Origin: Acorus gramineus
Taxonomy: Eukaryota > Streptophyta > Magnoliopsida > Acorales > Acoraceae
Length of the DNA: 64,000 nt
Assembly: GCA_030737835.1 (NCBI GenBank)
Contig: JAUJYN010000013.1
Location: 288,205 to 352,204 of the forward strand
Reading direction: 5' to 3'
A program made the translations under genes and the position numbers. Every line of letters starts with the position of its first letter. Positions within the stretch are counted from its first letter, which is position 1. The notes under the pieces are model-generated. The model saw nothing but the letters and a program-made list of their open reading frames with translations. It had not been told where the DNA came from and searched no databases. Shown one piece after another: positions 31,309 to 42,200 of the stretch.

Positions 31309-32213
31309 TGAGGTGGATATTTTCCTCCTTCAGTTAAATTTATAAATCTTTTTGGAAAATGAACTTGAACTATATGAATTTTTGGGTTATGTTTTTACTC
31401 TCTCAATGACTGTATAGAAAAAATGACACACAATAACTCACAATGACTCCCAATGATTAACTGTGCTTGATTGTCTAACTCTGCTTGACTGTGCCTTTAG
31501 AGTGCTATCGCGTGACCTGTTTATATGCTGCCTACGTACCCCTTGGGAATCAAGTCACACGTAGTTCCTTTATTGCCCTTGTAACCGCCATCCACTAAGT
31601 GTTTAGTGGGCTTTTTTCCAGGGAAACTCCCTCAGCATCTATGCTCCACGTTGGTCCTTGATTACCACGTTCTGCTGGTAGTGGGCCTTAAGTGTCACCT
31701 TGGCAATTATAGGCGTTAGTGGTCTTCTGACCGTTTCTTCATTCTACTCGGGGACTCTTGATATGCTTGCTTGTACGTTTCATAGCATGCCCGCAAGAAG
31801 TAAGGTCGACCAACCAGACCTCGTGTCTAGTCATGCCTTAGACTGCTCGCTTTCGATGAGTAAGGTCGACCGACCAGACCTCGTGTCTAGTCATGCCTTA
31901 GACTGCTCGCTTTCGATGAGTAAGGTCGACCGACCAGACCTCGTGTCTGGTCGTTCCTTAGACTGCTCGTTTTTGAGGAGTAAGGTCGATCGACCAGACC
32001 TCGTGTCTGGTTGTGCCTTAGACTACTCGTTTTTGAGGTGTCTGACTGCCCGACTAGACCCTGGATCTAGTTGTGTCAGCACATTCGGGAGAGTCATCAT
32101 GACTAAGGATTGGAATTCATATTTGCGGGTCCCATGGTAGGCCCACATCCGTCCTGCTGTGACACGTCATCCCTGATATGACACGTGTCGTGGTGAGGAT
32201 TTTTACCTCCACA
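31309..32213 (-). repeat. Tat-type 5' LTR (905 bp)
   Basis: On the minus strand it runs from TGTGGAGGTAAAAATCCTCA to ATATCCACCTCA, with partly complementary ends. It is followed by the primer site above. It contains a 4 x 60-bp minisatellite. No second LTR is visible; the rest of the element lies beyond LTR D1 or is lost. Confidence 0.75.
31799..32038. repeat. 60-bp minisatellite, four copies, within the Tat-type LTR
   Basis: Units start at 31799, 31859, 31919 and 31979 with AGTAAGGTCGACC or a close variant, and include CCAGACCTCGTGTCT. Units 1 and 2 differ at one base; units 3 and 4 share TTTTTGAGG at their ends. Because 60 is a multiple of three, the array stays open in one frame (a repeated 20-residue pattern), but nothing else supports a gene. 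Confidence 0.9.
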
Positions 32214-32679
32214 ACCTTAATGTTAATTTTTTATTTAAAAATGTATCCTTATTGATATCATTATGCAAATTATTTTTTAATTTTTTTTTAAAATGTCAAA
32301 TACATCTTTTTTATATTTGTTATGTTTTTAATCTATCCTTATTTTATGGGGATTTTTTTTATTTAGAGAAATGATCTTATTTTTATGATTTTTATTTCTT
32401 TTTAAAAGAAAAACTCCATGAATATTTTTTGTAACATTTTATTTTTTAATCAGTGTTATCATTTTTATTTAGTCTTGATTTTTTTATTATTAATATGGTT
32501 AAAAAAATTCACTTAAATATTTTAATATACATATATAAGGCTCCATTTTATGAGTTGGCCTAGGGCCGCACCTAAATTTCTTCATCTCAGGGCCGACCTT
32601 AAAACGAGCCTCCCCCAGTTGATGATAGAAGCTTTGATAGATTTACTTTTCACTTTTAGTTCTACTTTTAGTCTATATG
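32214..32679. other. AT-rich flank without recognisable gene
   Basis: Strongly AT-rich with many T runs. I see no coding frame or repeat. It is the left flank of element E and ends in its target copy ATATG. Confidence 0.6.
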
Positions 32680-35600
32680 TGTCACGCCCCAGGGCGGCCG
32701 ACCCCGGGACGCGGCAAAATGTATATATCATATCAGAATCTACACAGGAGGTCAATAATATATATCATACACAGACAACTAGAATGACACACATGCAACA
32801 AAAGGGGCTGACATGATATATACACCAAATGCGGAAACAAAAGACTGAATCTGTGAATAAACATTCTACAGACTCGATACTCAATCATCTGTCCTGTGAG
32901 AGCCAATATACACAAATACAACTGAACATATACAAACACGTGCCAAGAATGGAAATCAAATACATACAGTCAAGAAGGGATGCTGATAACCTCTGGTACT
33001 CGCGGAACGTGGCGCTGCTCCGCTACTGAAGAAATCTCTCGGAAAGCTCCAACTGCTGCTCCGGCTCTGGCTCAGGCTCAGTGACCACTGGGGAAAAACA
33101 TGTGCGAGGGGTGAGCCACACGCTCAGTGAACAGCACAACCCACGCATCACAGACAATATTTACCAATATTCCATTATTTTATTCAGCCATCAATACATA
33201 ACAACATAAACCAGTGGTTCGTACTTCGCCGAACCACCACACCCTCACCCTCACCCATCCATGGGTGACATAGGATTTTGGGACTGATAATCATCTATTC
33301 ACAAATCCAGTAGGTCGCTCATCGCCAACCCACTACACCCTCACCCTCACCCATCAATGGGTGACATAGGATTTTGGGACTGATTAGGCTGTTGGTCACC
33401 CTTGGTCCACCGATAGTCTCTCCCTCCACTCCGTAGGCCGCCTGGTCTACTCCCACATTCAGCACAGTCTGAAACCAAATCAGGAGGTGCCTACTAATGG
33501 GAGCCCTCTGTCAGGAAGGCCCTGTCTAACGCTGGGGGTAGCCTCTACCGAATTCAACGCAGGGAACAGAACAGCCTATCCATACGCATATGATCCACTC
33601 GGATCCGCCGACTACATATCATCACAACTCAAATGTCATGAATTCCTCTGAATTCAACCAAGTGCATCATCAAGATGCGGGAACATGTACAAAAATCAGT
33701 AAGGCTGGAATATCATTGGGGGAAAGAAACTCGGAAGGGCGGCGTGAGTTCCCGTTTAGGATACCCCGACAACCAAACAAGGAACACGGAGTACCCTAAC
33801 CCGGGTCTCACCGCTGTCCTTGCAAGGCCCCTCCCCTATAATATCTACCAACTATACTAATAATTATACCAATCATACAATCATTACATATAATATTATT
33901 GGGACTAGAACCTTGGGAGGGCAGCCCGAGGTCCCGATACAGGACATCCCGACAACCAAACAAGGAACACGGAGTACCCTAACACGGGTCTCAGCGTTGA
34001 CCTCGCAAGGCTCCTCCCTATAATATTATCCTAAGGCATGCGATCTAACAGATACCAGCATTTAATTTAATAATTAAACTAGTAGGACGCATGCATAGGC
34101 CGGGGTTTCCTAGCATGAAAACCAGGGGACATGCTGCATGGCTCATACGCATATCCTATGGGTGCAAGTCCCTAACATAAAAGCCTAGGGTAACATGCAT
34201 TTCTACATATTCATCAGGCTCACATGCAATACATATTATTACAGGTTAATATAATCCACGGTGCCCCAGGAGAGGTCGGTATACGCCCAAGTGCGTATAA
34301 CACCTCTCTACTGGGTTGGATTGTCCCACTCACCAGTATCTGGGTCGTCGCGCGACCGTCCGTCTAGATCTGCAAGACAGACATTATTTGGTAAGTATAA
34401 ATCCACAAATATTATTAAATACTCAAATAAATACCCAAAACCCACAACAAACACCTAACACTCGGGCAAACGTGCACGCGACCCGCACGCACGTTAGCCC
34501 GAGCACTCCGGTATCTACCCGCGCGGCCGGCAACCACCCGCACGGCCACCCGACCGCCCGGGTGCACCGCCGCGCCTCCGCCCGCGCACCCCGCGCGCCT
34601 CGCGCCGCCCGCGAGCACCCTGCGCGCCCCCGCGCGCAGCACCTCGCCTCGCGCGCACCCCGCGCGCACCTCCGCCACCTCGCCGCGCCTCGCGCGCACC
34701 TCGCACGCACCTCCGCCACCTTGCCGCACCTCGCGCGCACCTCGCCGCACCTCCGCCACCTTGCCGCACCTCGCGCGCACCTCGCACGCACCTCCGCCAC
34801 CTTGCCGCACCTCGCGCGCACCTCGCACGCACCTCCGCCACCTTGCCGCACCTCGCGCGCACCTCGCACGCACCTCGCCTGCCCCGCTGCGCCTCGCGCA
34901 CACCTCGCACGCACCTCCGAGCGCACGCCCGCGCGCGCACGCCCAGCCGGCCCCCTGCGCTCGCTGCCAGCACTGCCAGCCCGTCCCGCGCGCCCAGCAC
35001 GACCAGCACCTCGCGCCAGACGCGCGCCCGCGCGCACGCCGCGCGCACGCACGCCCGCGCGCGCACGCGCGCATCCCCGCACGCGCCCAGCCCGCGCGCT
35101 GCCTGGGCCGCTGCCGCTGCTGCCTGCTGCCCGGGACAGCCCAGCCACTGCTCGAGCGCCACCACCGCCCCTCCCACGACCTCCGACCACCTCCGACCAC
35201 CTCCAACCACCCTCCGACGACCCCCACTGCCGCTGACCACCCCCAAACACAAAACCCCCCCCTAGCAATCATCTAAGCAAGAAAAAAGAGGAAAGAAGCT
35301 TACCGAGGGGAGGAAGGGTGACCGGTGCTCTCCGCGCGCCGAAACCTTCCCAAAGGCCTTCTCACGCCCCGATCTATCACGGCCCTCGATTTGGCTCGAA
35401 ACAGAGGAGAGAGAGGGGAGGTCGGGGAGGCTAGGATCGTCGGAATCGGGATTTGAAGGCACCGGGTGTAGATCGGGACCCGATCTACACTTCCCGTGCT
35501 TTGGGTTTTCGATTTTGAGGGGTCTAGGGGGCTTGAAAGGAAGAAAAACGGAGAGGGGAGAGAGAGATCTCGACGAGGAAGACAATGAATAGTGCAAAGA

Positions 35601-35885
35601 TATTTTTTTGATTCCTTTTAAGTAGAGCGCGACTTAAAAACCCGGATACGCCCCGGAACTGGAAATTTTTGCAAACGATGCCAGAATTCGATGAAATTTT
35701 CGTGAGAGGTCTAAAATGGCACCAGGACACCAAATATGCAGTCAGATTTCCAATCGGAGTCCTCTAGCTCAGACGATAGCTAACAGTCCAAAAATTAGCG
35801 GTTCCGATCGAAAACCCTAAAAATTTTAAAAACTGCCAGGACGCTCCAACGGTTACCAGCAGGCTAAAAGTGACACAATATAACA
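32680..35885 (-). repeat. Element E 3' LTR (3206 bp)
   Basis: Begins TGTCACGCCCCAGGGC and ends GACACAATATAACA (the usual ATATATAACA has lost two bases). Hairpin stems GTGGTTCG/CGAACCAC are at 33212-33235. The mini-exon is 34334-34369, the GC-rich block about 34470-35250 with about four 41-bp units (CGCACCTCCGCCACCTTGCC) at 34680-34880, and the palindrome 35466-35490. Confidence 0.93.
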
Positions 35886-35901
35886 TTCTTCCCCCCTTAG
35901 G
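35886..35901 (-). promoter_or_regulatory. Polypurine tract of element E
   Basis: Minus strand CCTAAGGGGGGAAGAA, identical to that of A and B. Confidence 0.9.
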
Positions 35902-35929
35902 AAATTTTGTCCTCAAAATATGCAAAAAC

Positions 35930-36515
35930 ATCTAGGAGGGGAAAAGATGCAGATACGCGTCACACCTGGCATCCCTTGAGCTCCTAAGTGTCCTTAACAC
36001 CGGAACGGTGCTGCCATCGCACCTCGACCAACTGGACGGTCTTGGTGCAGAGCCTCCTCACGCGGCGGTCCATGATCTCAATCGACTGCTCCACGAATGA
36101 CTGTCCGGCTCAGAGACGAGCGGCTCGAACGGGATGACGTGAGCAGGATCGGACACCTTTACCCAACTGCGAACCCACCACTCCAAGACGGAGAGGTAAG
36201 AATTGGCGCTGAGGTGAGCCTCCGATAAACTCCAGGAAGCTCTCCTCGCAAGAAGGGGACCACTCGAACCGGACATCCTTCCGAGTACGACGGTTAAGAG
36301 GAACAGCTATCTTCGAGAGTCCCTCGTCAAGCTTCCTACAATAACCCTCCAACTCGGGAAGCTCCGAATCCTTGCGGGGTTCGACGGCCTACGCCAATTC
36401 GACATAGCAAACGTCTTACCCGGGTCCACAGATATGCCTTTACCAGAAACCACTCAGCCCAAAAGGCCTTAACCTCTAACCAAACTCGCACTTGATCTCT
36501 CATCTATCTGATGCT
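35930..36515 (-). pseudogene. pol remnant of element E
   Basis: Same composition as in element A: an RT thumb/RNase H connection piece ([18 protein letters not shown], about 36190-36400) joined to the pol C-terminus (DPAHVIPFEPLVSEPD and the chromodomain-like end, about 35940-36180). The deletion join near 36170 matches the one in A near 1690. No catalytic RT or integrase residues remain. Confidence 0.8.
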
Positions 36516-36529
36516 TCCATGGCATCCCT

Positions 36530-37255
36530 TACCTGGGAAAAGAAACCTCGGGAGGGCACCATGGAATCCCGATATAGGATACCCCAACAACCAAACAAGG
36601 AACACGAAGTACCCTAGCCCGGGTTCCAACGCCGACCTCACAAGGCCCCTTAATCCAGAAAGGAACACTGGAAGAAGACATCATTTAAAAGAATACCACT
36701 AACTCCTCCGGATCATCTACCTCTAGATGATCACCCAACGATGTCATTCAACATCCTTTGCAAGACCGACCCAACATCATTGGGAACGGTCCAACAGAAA
36801 TTGGGTTACGAGCGACCCGCCTTCGCCTCATCCACACCCTCACTCCCGAAAGGAGACATTTTGGGACTTTGGGAGAGACTTAGACTGCTCTCTACCCCTG
36901 GTCCACCGCTAGCCTCTCCCCGCTCCGTAGCTCGCCTGGTCCTCTGACCGGGAGCCTGTCTAACGCCGGGGCTGTACTACGCGGATCCAACTAAGGGGAG
37001 AGCGATTCCACGCTCGCGACACCATTCAATAATCTCTTACCGGGTAGCCCCTACCTAGCATACTCCCAAATTCAGTACCCCTCCGACTGCATCGGCGGTA
37101 CCTACTGATGGGAACTCACTGCCAGGACGGCTAAAACCCGGCTTCCTTAACCCAAACAACCGCTCTTGCCACTCACTCATCCAAATACCCCACACACTTG
37201 CATAATAACCACCATTTACACACACACCTATCCTTATACTAGAGAGCTGGGAATA
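36530..37255 (-). repeat. LTR-derived fragment inside element E
   Basis: Counterpart of 2065-2820 in element A. Shares GGGACTTTGGGAGAGACTTA and AACAACCAAACAAGGAACAC with LTR interiors. No coding potential. Confidence 0.7.
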
Positions 37256-38585
37256 CAAGATGATACCTCGAACCATGACACCCGAAGGCTGCGCCTCCTC
37301 GGCCGTAAGCGCTGCAACTCTGCCTTGAACCAACCGCGGCTGAGGAGCAGGGGCACGCCTCGCCGGCTGCACTGGCTGCTGCTGGCGCTGAGGCTGCTGC
37401 TGCTGCTGGCGCGGAAGCTGCTGCTGCAAGAACGGCGGCTGCTGAGGTGGCACTCGGGGTCGGTCAGCATCTGGGCAATTGTATCTGATATGCCCGATGC
37501 GCTGACAATGAAAACAGCCGCCTCTCCGGTTGCCAGGACTGGATGGGCACTGCTGCAATGGGCGCCGGATCCCATACTGGCACCGCATCTGCTGGAGGAG
37601 AGGCAGCCGCTGACTGCTCGAAGCGGGGCCTCTTCCTCTTGCGCTGCCCCTGGTCCCGACTCCCGGAAGGACCCTGATCTGAAGAAGGGGTCGGAGCCCG
37701 CACTTGAATCCCGAGGTCTCTCTCGACGGTCTTCGCCCGAGACACTACGTCGGAGTACCTCGTGAAAGCGTGGGCAGTGACGTGCACCCGGATAGCGCTG
37801 CTGAGACCCAGCTCGAATCGCCGGCACCTCGTGACCTCGTCCATCACCAAGGCTGGAGCAAATCTGGACAGACTCGTGAAGCGCAGAGTAGTCAGCAACC
37901 GACATGGAGCCCTGCGTCAGCTGCTCGAACTCCCGCTCCACTAGCTGTCGCGTCGAGAACGGAAAATACTCGTCCAGAAAATGCCTCCGGAAACCCGCCC
38001 AAGAAAGCTGCTCCACTCCCTCTGGAATGTCCACCACTCGGGTAGCCCACCAGTCGGCGGCGTCACCCTTCAGCATAAAGGTGGCCAGGGCGACTCGCTG
38101 GCGATCGGTGCAAAGCATGGCCGCGAAAATCGTGCCCACCTCCCTTAACCAACGCTCTGGTGCAAGAGGATCTGCCGACTGCCCATGAAACTCGGGAGGA
38201 TGGAGCTTAGAAAGGCGTTGAGGCCGCTCTGCTGCACTCGCGCTGCCGCCTCTAGCTCCTCCTCCCTCTGCAGGGGATCCTCAACTCTCACTGCCGGAAC
38301 TGCCACAAGAACTGGGGGTACATCGGGTACCACAGGCGGATCTACCACCAAGGGGACCGGCGGAACTGCCTCGCGGGTCACCCTCAGCTCCTGAATCTCC
38401 CTAGCCTGCTCTGCCAACATCCGCGTCTGTGTCTCCACCAAATCAGCCAACCGAGCGAAAGCACGCTCCCAAGCAGGAGGCTCCTGCGTCAAGGGCTCTC
38501 CGGTAGCATCCTCGTCTCTGGTAGGTCCGGAAACCTCCAAAGACCGAGAGGGACCTCGTCCGCGCCGTCCTCTGCGAGGAGGCAT
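37256..38585 (-). pseudogene. gag of element E (frameshifted)
   Basis: The start MPPRRGRRGRGPSR is at 38585. The N-terminal region has the coiled-coil-like LVETQTRMLAEQAREIQEL, and the frame breaks near 38200. The core follows (FAAMLCTDRQRVALATFMLK, DAADWWATRVVDIPEG, LTQGSMSVADYS) and breaks again near 37890. The C-terminal half has FELGLSSAIRVHVTAHAF, a basic GQRKRKRPRFEQ and the zinc knuckle CFHCQRIGHIRYNC near 37490. All gag domains are recognisable, so gag was probably intact when this lineage was active. The frame ends soon after VAALTAEEAQ, where the captured LTR fragment begins. Confidence 0.88.
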
Positions 38586-38687
38586 ATCAGCACCCTAAGA
38601 AAACCAGACACTAGGATCAGAATACTCATACCGAAATCCTAGGACTCATCTCTACGAAAGGAGGACTATTGGCTCTGACAGGACCAG

Positions 38688-38699
38688 GCTCTGATACCA
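38688..38699 (-). promoter_or_regulatory. Primer binding site, initiator-Met tRNA type (element E)
   Basis: Minus strand TGGTATCAGAGC, five bases from the LTR end. Confidence 0.92.
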
Positions 38700-38704
38700 A
38701 CTTT

Positions 38705-41700
38705 TGTCACGCCTCAGGACTGGCCAACCCCGGGACGCGGCAATGTATATATCATATCAGAAGCCTACACAGGAGGTCAATAATATATATCATACACAGA
38801 CAACTAGAATGACACACATGCAACAAAAGGGGCTGACATGATATATACACCAAATGCGGAAGCAAAAGACTGAATCTGTGAATAAACATTCTACAGACTC
38901 GATACTCAATCATCTGTCCTGTGAGAGCCAATATACACAATTACAACTGAACATATACAAACACGTGCCAAGCACGGAAATCAAATACATACAGTCAAGA
39001 AGGGATGCTGATAACCTCTGGTACTCGCGGAACGTGGCGCTGCTCCGCTACTGAAGAAATCCCTCGGAAAGCTCCAACTGCTGCTCCGGCTCCAGCTCAG
39101 GCTCAGTGACCACTGGGGAAAAACATGTGCGAGGGGTGAGCCACACGCTCAGTGAACAGCACAACCCACGCATCACAGACAATATTTACCAATATTCCAT
39201 TATTTTATCCAGCCATCAATACATAACAACATAATCCAGTGGTTCGTACTTCGCCGAACCACCACACCCTCACCCTCACCCATCCATGGGTGACATAGGC
39301 TATTGGGACTGATAATCATCTATTCACAAATCCAGTAGGTCGCTCATCGCCAACCCACTACACCCTCACCCTCACCCTCACCCATCAATGGGTGACATAG
39401 GATTTTGGGACTGACTAGGCTGTTGGTCACCCTTGGTCCACCGATAGTCTCTCCCTCCACTCCGTAGGCCGCCTGGTCTACTCCCACATTCAGCACAGTC
39501 CGAAACCAAATCAGGAGGTGCCTACTAATGGGAGCCCTCTGTCAGGAAGGCCCTGTCTAACGCTGGGGGTAGCCTCTACCGAATCCAACGCAGGGAACAG
39601 AACAGCCTATCCATACGCATATGATCCACTCGGATCCGCCGACTACATATCATCACAACTCAAATGTCATGAATTCCTCTGAATTCAACCAGGTGCATCA
39701 TCAAGATGCGGGAACATGTACAAAAATCAGTAAGGCTGGAATATCATTTGGGGAAAGAAACTCGGAAGGGCGGCGTGAGTTCCCGTTATAGGATACCCCG
39801 ACAACCAAACAAGGAACACGGAGTACCCTAACCCGGGTCTCACCGCTGTCCTTGCAAGGCCCCTCCCCTATAATATCTACCAACTATACTAATAATTATA
39901 CCAATCATACAATCATTACATATAATATTATTGGGACTAGAACCTTGGGAGGGCAGCCCGAGGTCCCGATACAGGACATCCCGACAACCAAACAAGGAAC
40001 ACGGAGTACCCTAACACGGGTCTCAGCGTTGACCTCGCAAGGCTCCTCCCTATAATATTATCCTAAGGCATGCGATCTAACAGATACCAGCATTTAATTT
40101 AATAATTAAACTAGTAGGACGCATGCATAGGCCGGGGTTTCCTAGCATGAAAACCAGGGGACATGCTGCATGGCTCATACGCATATCCTATGGGTGCAAG
40201 TCCCTAACATAAAAGCCTAGGGTAGCATGCATTCTACATTTTCATCATGCTCACATGCAATACATATTATTACAGGTTAATATAATCCACGGTGCCCCAG
40301 GAGAGGTCGGTATACGCCCAAGTGCGTATAACACCTCTCTACTGGGTTGGATTGTCCCACTCACCAGTATCTGGGTCGTCGCGCGACCGCCCGTCGAGAT
40401 CTGCAAGACAGGGTATTATTTGGTAAGTATAAATCCACAAATATTATTAAATACTCAAATAAATACCCAAAACCCACAACAAACACCTAACACTCGGGCA
40501 AACGTGCACGCGACCCGCACGCACGTTAGCCCGAGCACTCCGGTATCTACCCGCGCGGCCGGCAACCACCCGCACGGCCACCCGACCGCCCGGGTGCACC
40601 GCCGCGCCTCCGCCCGCGCACCCCGCGCGCCTCGCGCCGCCCGCGAGCACCCTGCGCGCCCCCGCGCGCAGCGCCTCGCCTCGCGCGCACCCCGCGCGCA
40701 CCTCCGCCACCTCGCCGCGCCTCGCGCGCACCTCGCACGCACCTCCGCCACCTTGCCGCACCTCGCGCGCACCTCGCACGCACCTCCGCCCCTTGCCGCA
40801 CCTCGCACGCACCTCCGCCACCTTGCCGCACCTCGCGCGCACCTCGCACGCACCTCCGCCACCTTGCCGCACCTCGCGCGCACCTCGCACGCACCTCGCC
40901 TGCCCCGCTGCGCCTCGCGCACACCTCGCACGCACCTCCGAGCGCACGCCCGCGCGCGCACGCTCGCGCGCACGCACGCGCGCACGCCCAGCCGGCCCCC
41001 TGCGCTCGCTGCCAGCACTGCCAGCCCGTCCCGCGCGCCCAGCACGACCAGCACCTCGCGCCAGACCCGCGCAAGCCCGCGCGCACGCCGCGCGCACGCA
41101 CGCCCGCGCGCGCACGCGCGCATCCCCGCACGCGCCCAGCCCGCGCGCTGCCTGGGCCGCTGCCGCTGCTGCCTGCTGCCCGGGACAGCCCAGCCACTGC
41201 TCGAGCGCCACCACCGCCCCTCCCACGACCTCCGACCACCTCCGACCACCTCCAACCACCCTCCGACGACCCCCACTGCCGCTGACCACCCCCAAACACA
41301 AACCCCCCCCCCCCTAGCAATCATCTAAGCAAGAAAAAAGAGGAAAAGAAGCTTACCGAGGGGGAGGAAGGGGTGACCGGGTGCTCTCCGCGCGCCGAAA
41401 CCTTTCCCAAAGGCCTTCTCACGCCCCGATCTATCACGGCCCTCGATTTGGCTCGAAACAGAGGAGAGAGAGGGGAGGTCGGGGAGGCTAGGATCGTCGG
41501 AATCGGGTTTTGAAGGCACCGGGGTGTAGATCGGGACCCGATCTACACTTCCCGTGCTTTGGGTTTTCGATTTTAAGGGGTCTAGGGGGCTTGAAAGGAA
41601 GAAAAACGGAGAGGGGAGAGAGAGATCTCGACGAGGAAGACAATGAATAGTGTAAAGATATTTTTTTGATTCATTTTAAGTAGAGCGCGACTTAAAACCC

Positions 41701-41944
41701 GGATACGCCCCGGAACTGGAAAATTTTTGCAAACGATGCCAGAATTCGATGAAATTTTCGTGAGAGGTCAGGAATGGCACCAGGACACCAAATATGCAGT
41801 CAGATTTCCAATCGGAGTCCTCTAGCTCAGACGATAGCTAACAGTCCAAAAATTAGCGGTTCCGATCGAAAACCCTAAAAATTTTAAAAACTGCCAGGAC
41901 GCTCCAACGGTTACCAGCAGGCTAAAAGTGACACATATATAACA
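38705..41944 (-). repeat. Element E 5' LTR (3240 bp)
   Basis: Begins TGTCACGCCTCAGGAC (slightly mutated) and ends TATATAACA. Closely matches 32680-35885. Mini-exon 40365-40400, GC-rich block about 40500-41300, palindrome 41524-41548. Confidence 0.93.
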
Positions 41945-41984
41945 ATATGATTATATTTATTATTGTATATATACTTTCATGCAA

Positions 41985-42200
41985 AAAGTGGGGCTAAGTA
42001 TCTTTAATGATAGAAGTGTAAATTTGTCTTTCCTTGAGAAAATTCTTCGTCAATGCAATTTCAATGACCATTAGATCAAGATGTGCATGTAATGTATTTC
42101 ATCTCCAATGTTCTTTGTTCTTATTAATGGCTCTCCAGCCAACTTCTTCTCTTCTTCATGTGGAATACGCCAAGGGGACCCCTTGTCTTCACTCTTATTC
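41985..42200 (+). pseudogene. LINE (plant L1-type) reverse transcriptase, fragment 1
   Basis: The frame contains [30 protein letters not shown], a clear non-LTR RT signature (the GxRQGDPLSPxLF block). Upstream, SFLEKILRQCNF around 42025 fits the usual preceding block but with stops between. It breaks at 42200 where solo LTR F is inserted and resumes at 45334 in the same frame. The LINE start is uncertain; AT-rich sequence precedes it. Confidence 0.85.

Larger units (their letters stand above)
32680..41944 (-). mobile_element. Element E: complete pol-deleted Ty3/gypsy element, minus strand
   Basis: The LTRs are 32680-35885 and 38705-41944, with perfect ATATG target duplications at 32675-32679 and 41945-41949. 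The internal region is 2819 bp: polypurine tract, pol remnant, LTR-derived fragment, frameshifted gag, primer site. More than two thirds of the element is LTR. The order and the joins are those of element A, although the two copies differ by many substitutions and indels. It lacks protease active site, RT palm and integrase core, so it could only move with proteins from another element. Confidence 0.95.

Noticed and set aside
31799-32038. CRISPR-like direct repeat array.
   Set aside because: Units are contiguous with no spacers, and the setting is plant retrotransposon DNA.
31700-32140. 146-codon open frame with a repeated 20-residue pattern as a gene.
   Set aside because: It is produced by the 60-bp minisatellite inside a Tat-type LTR; period divisible by three keeps the frame open.
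37166-37765. 199-codon plus-strand frame opposite gag of element E.
   Set aside because: Antisense shadow of gag; the same pseudo-frame appears opposite gag in A and C.
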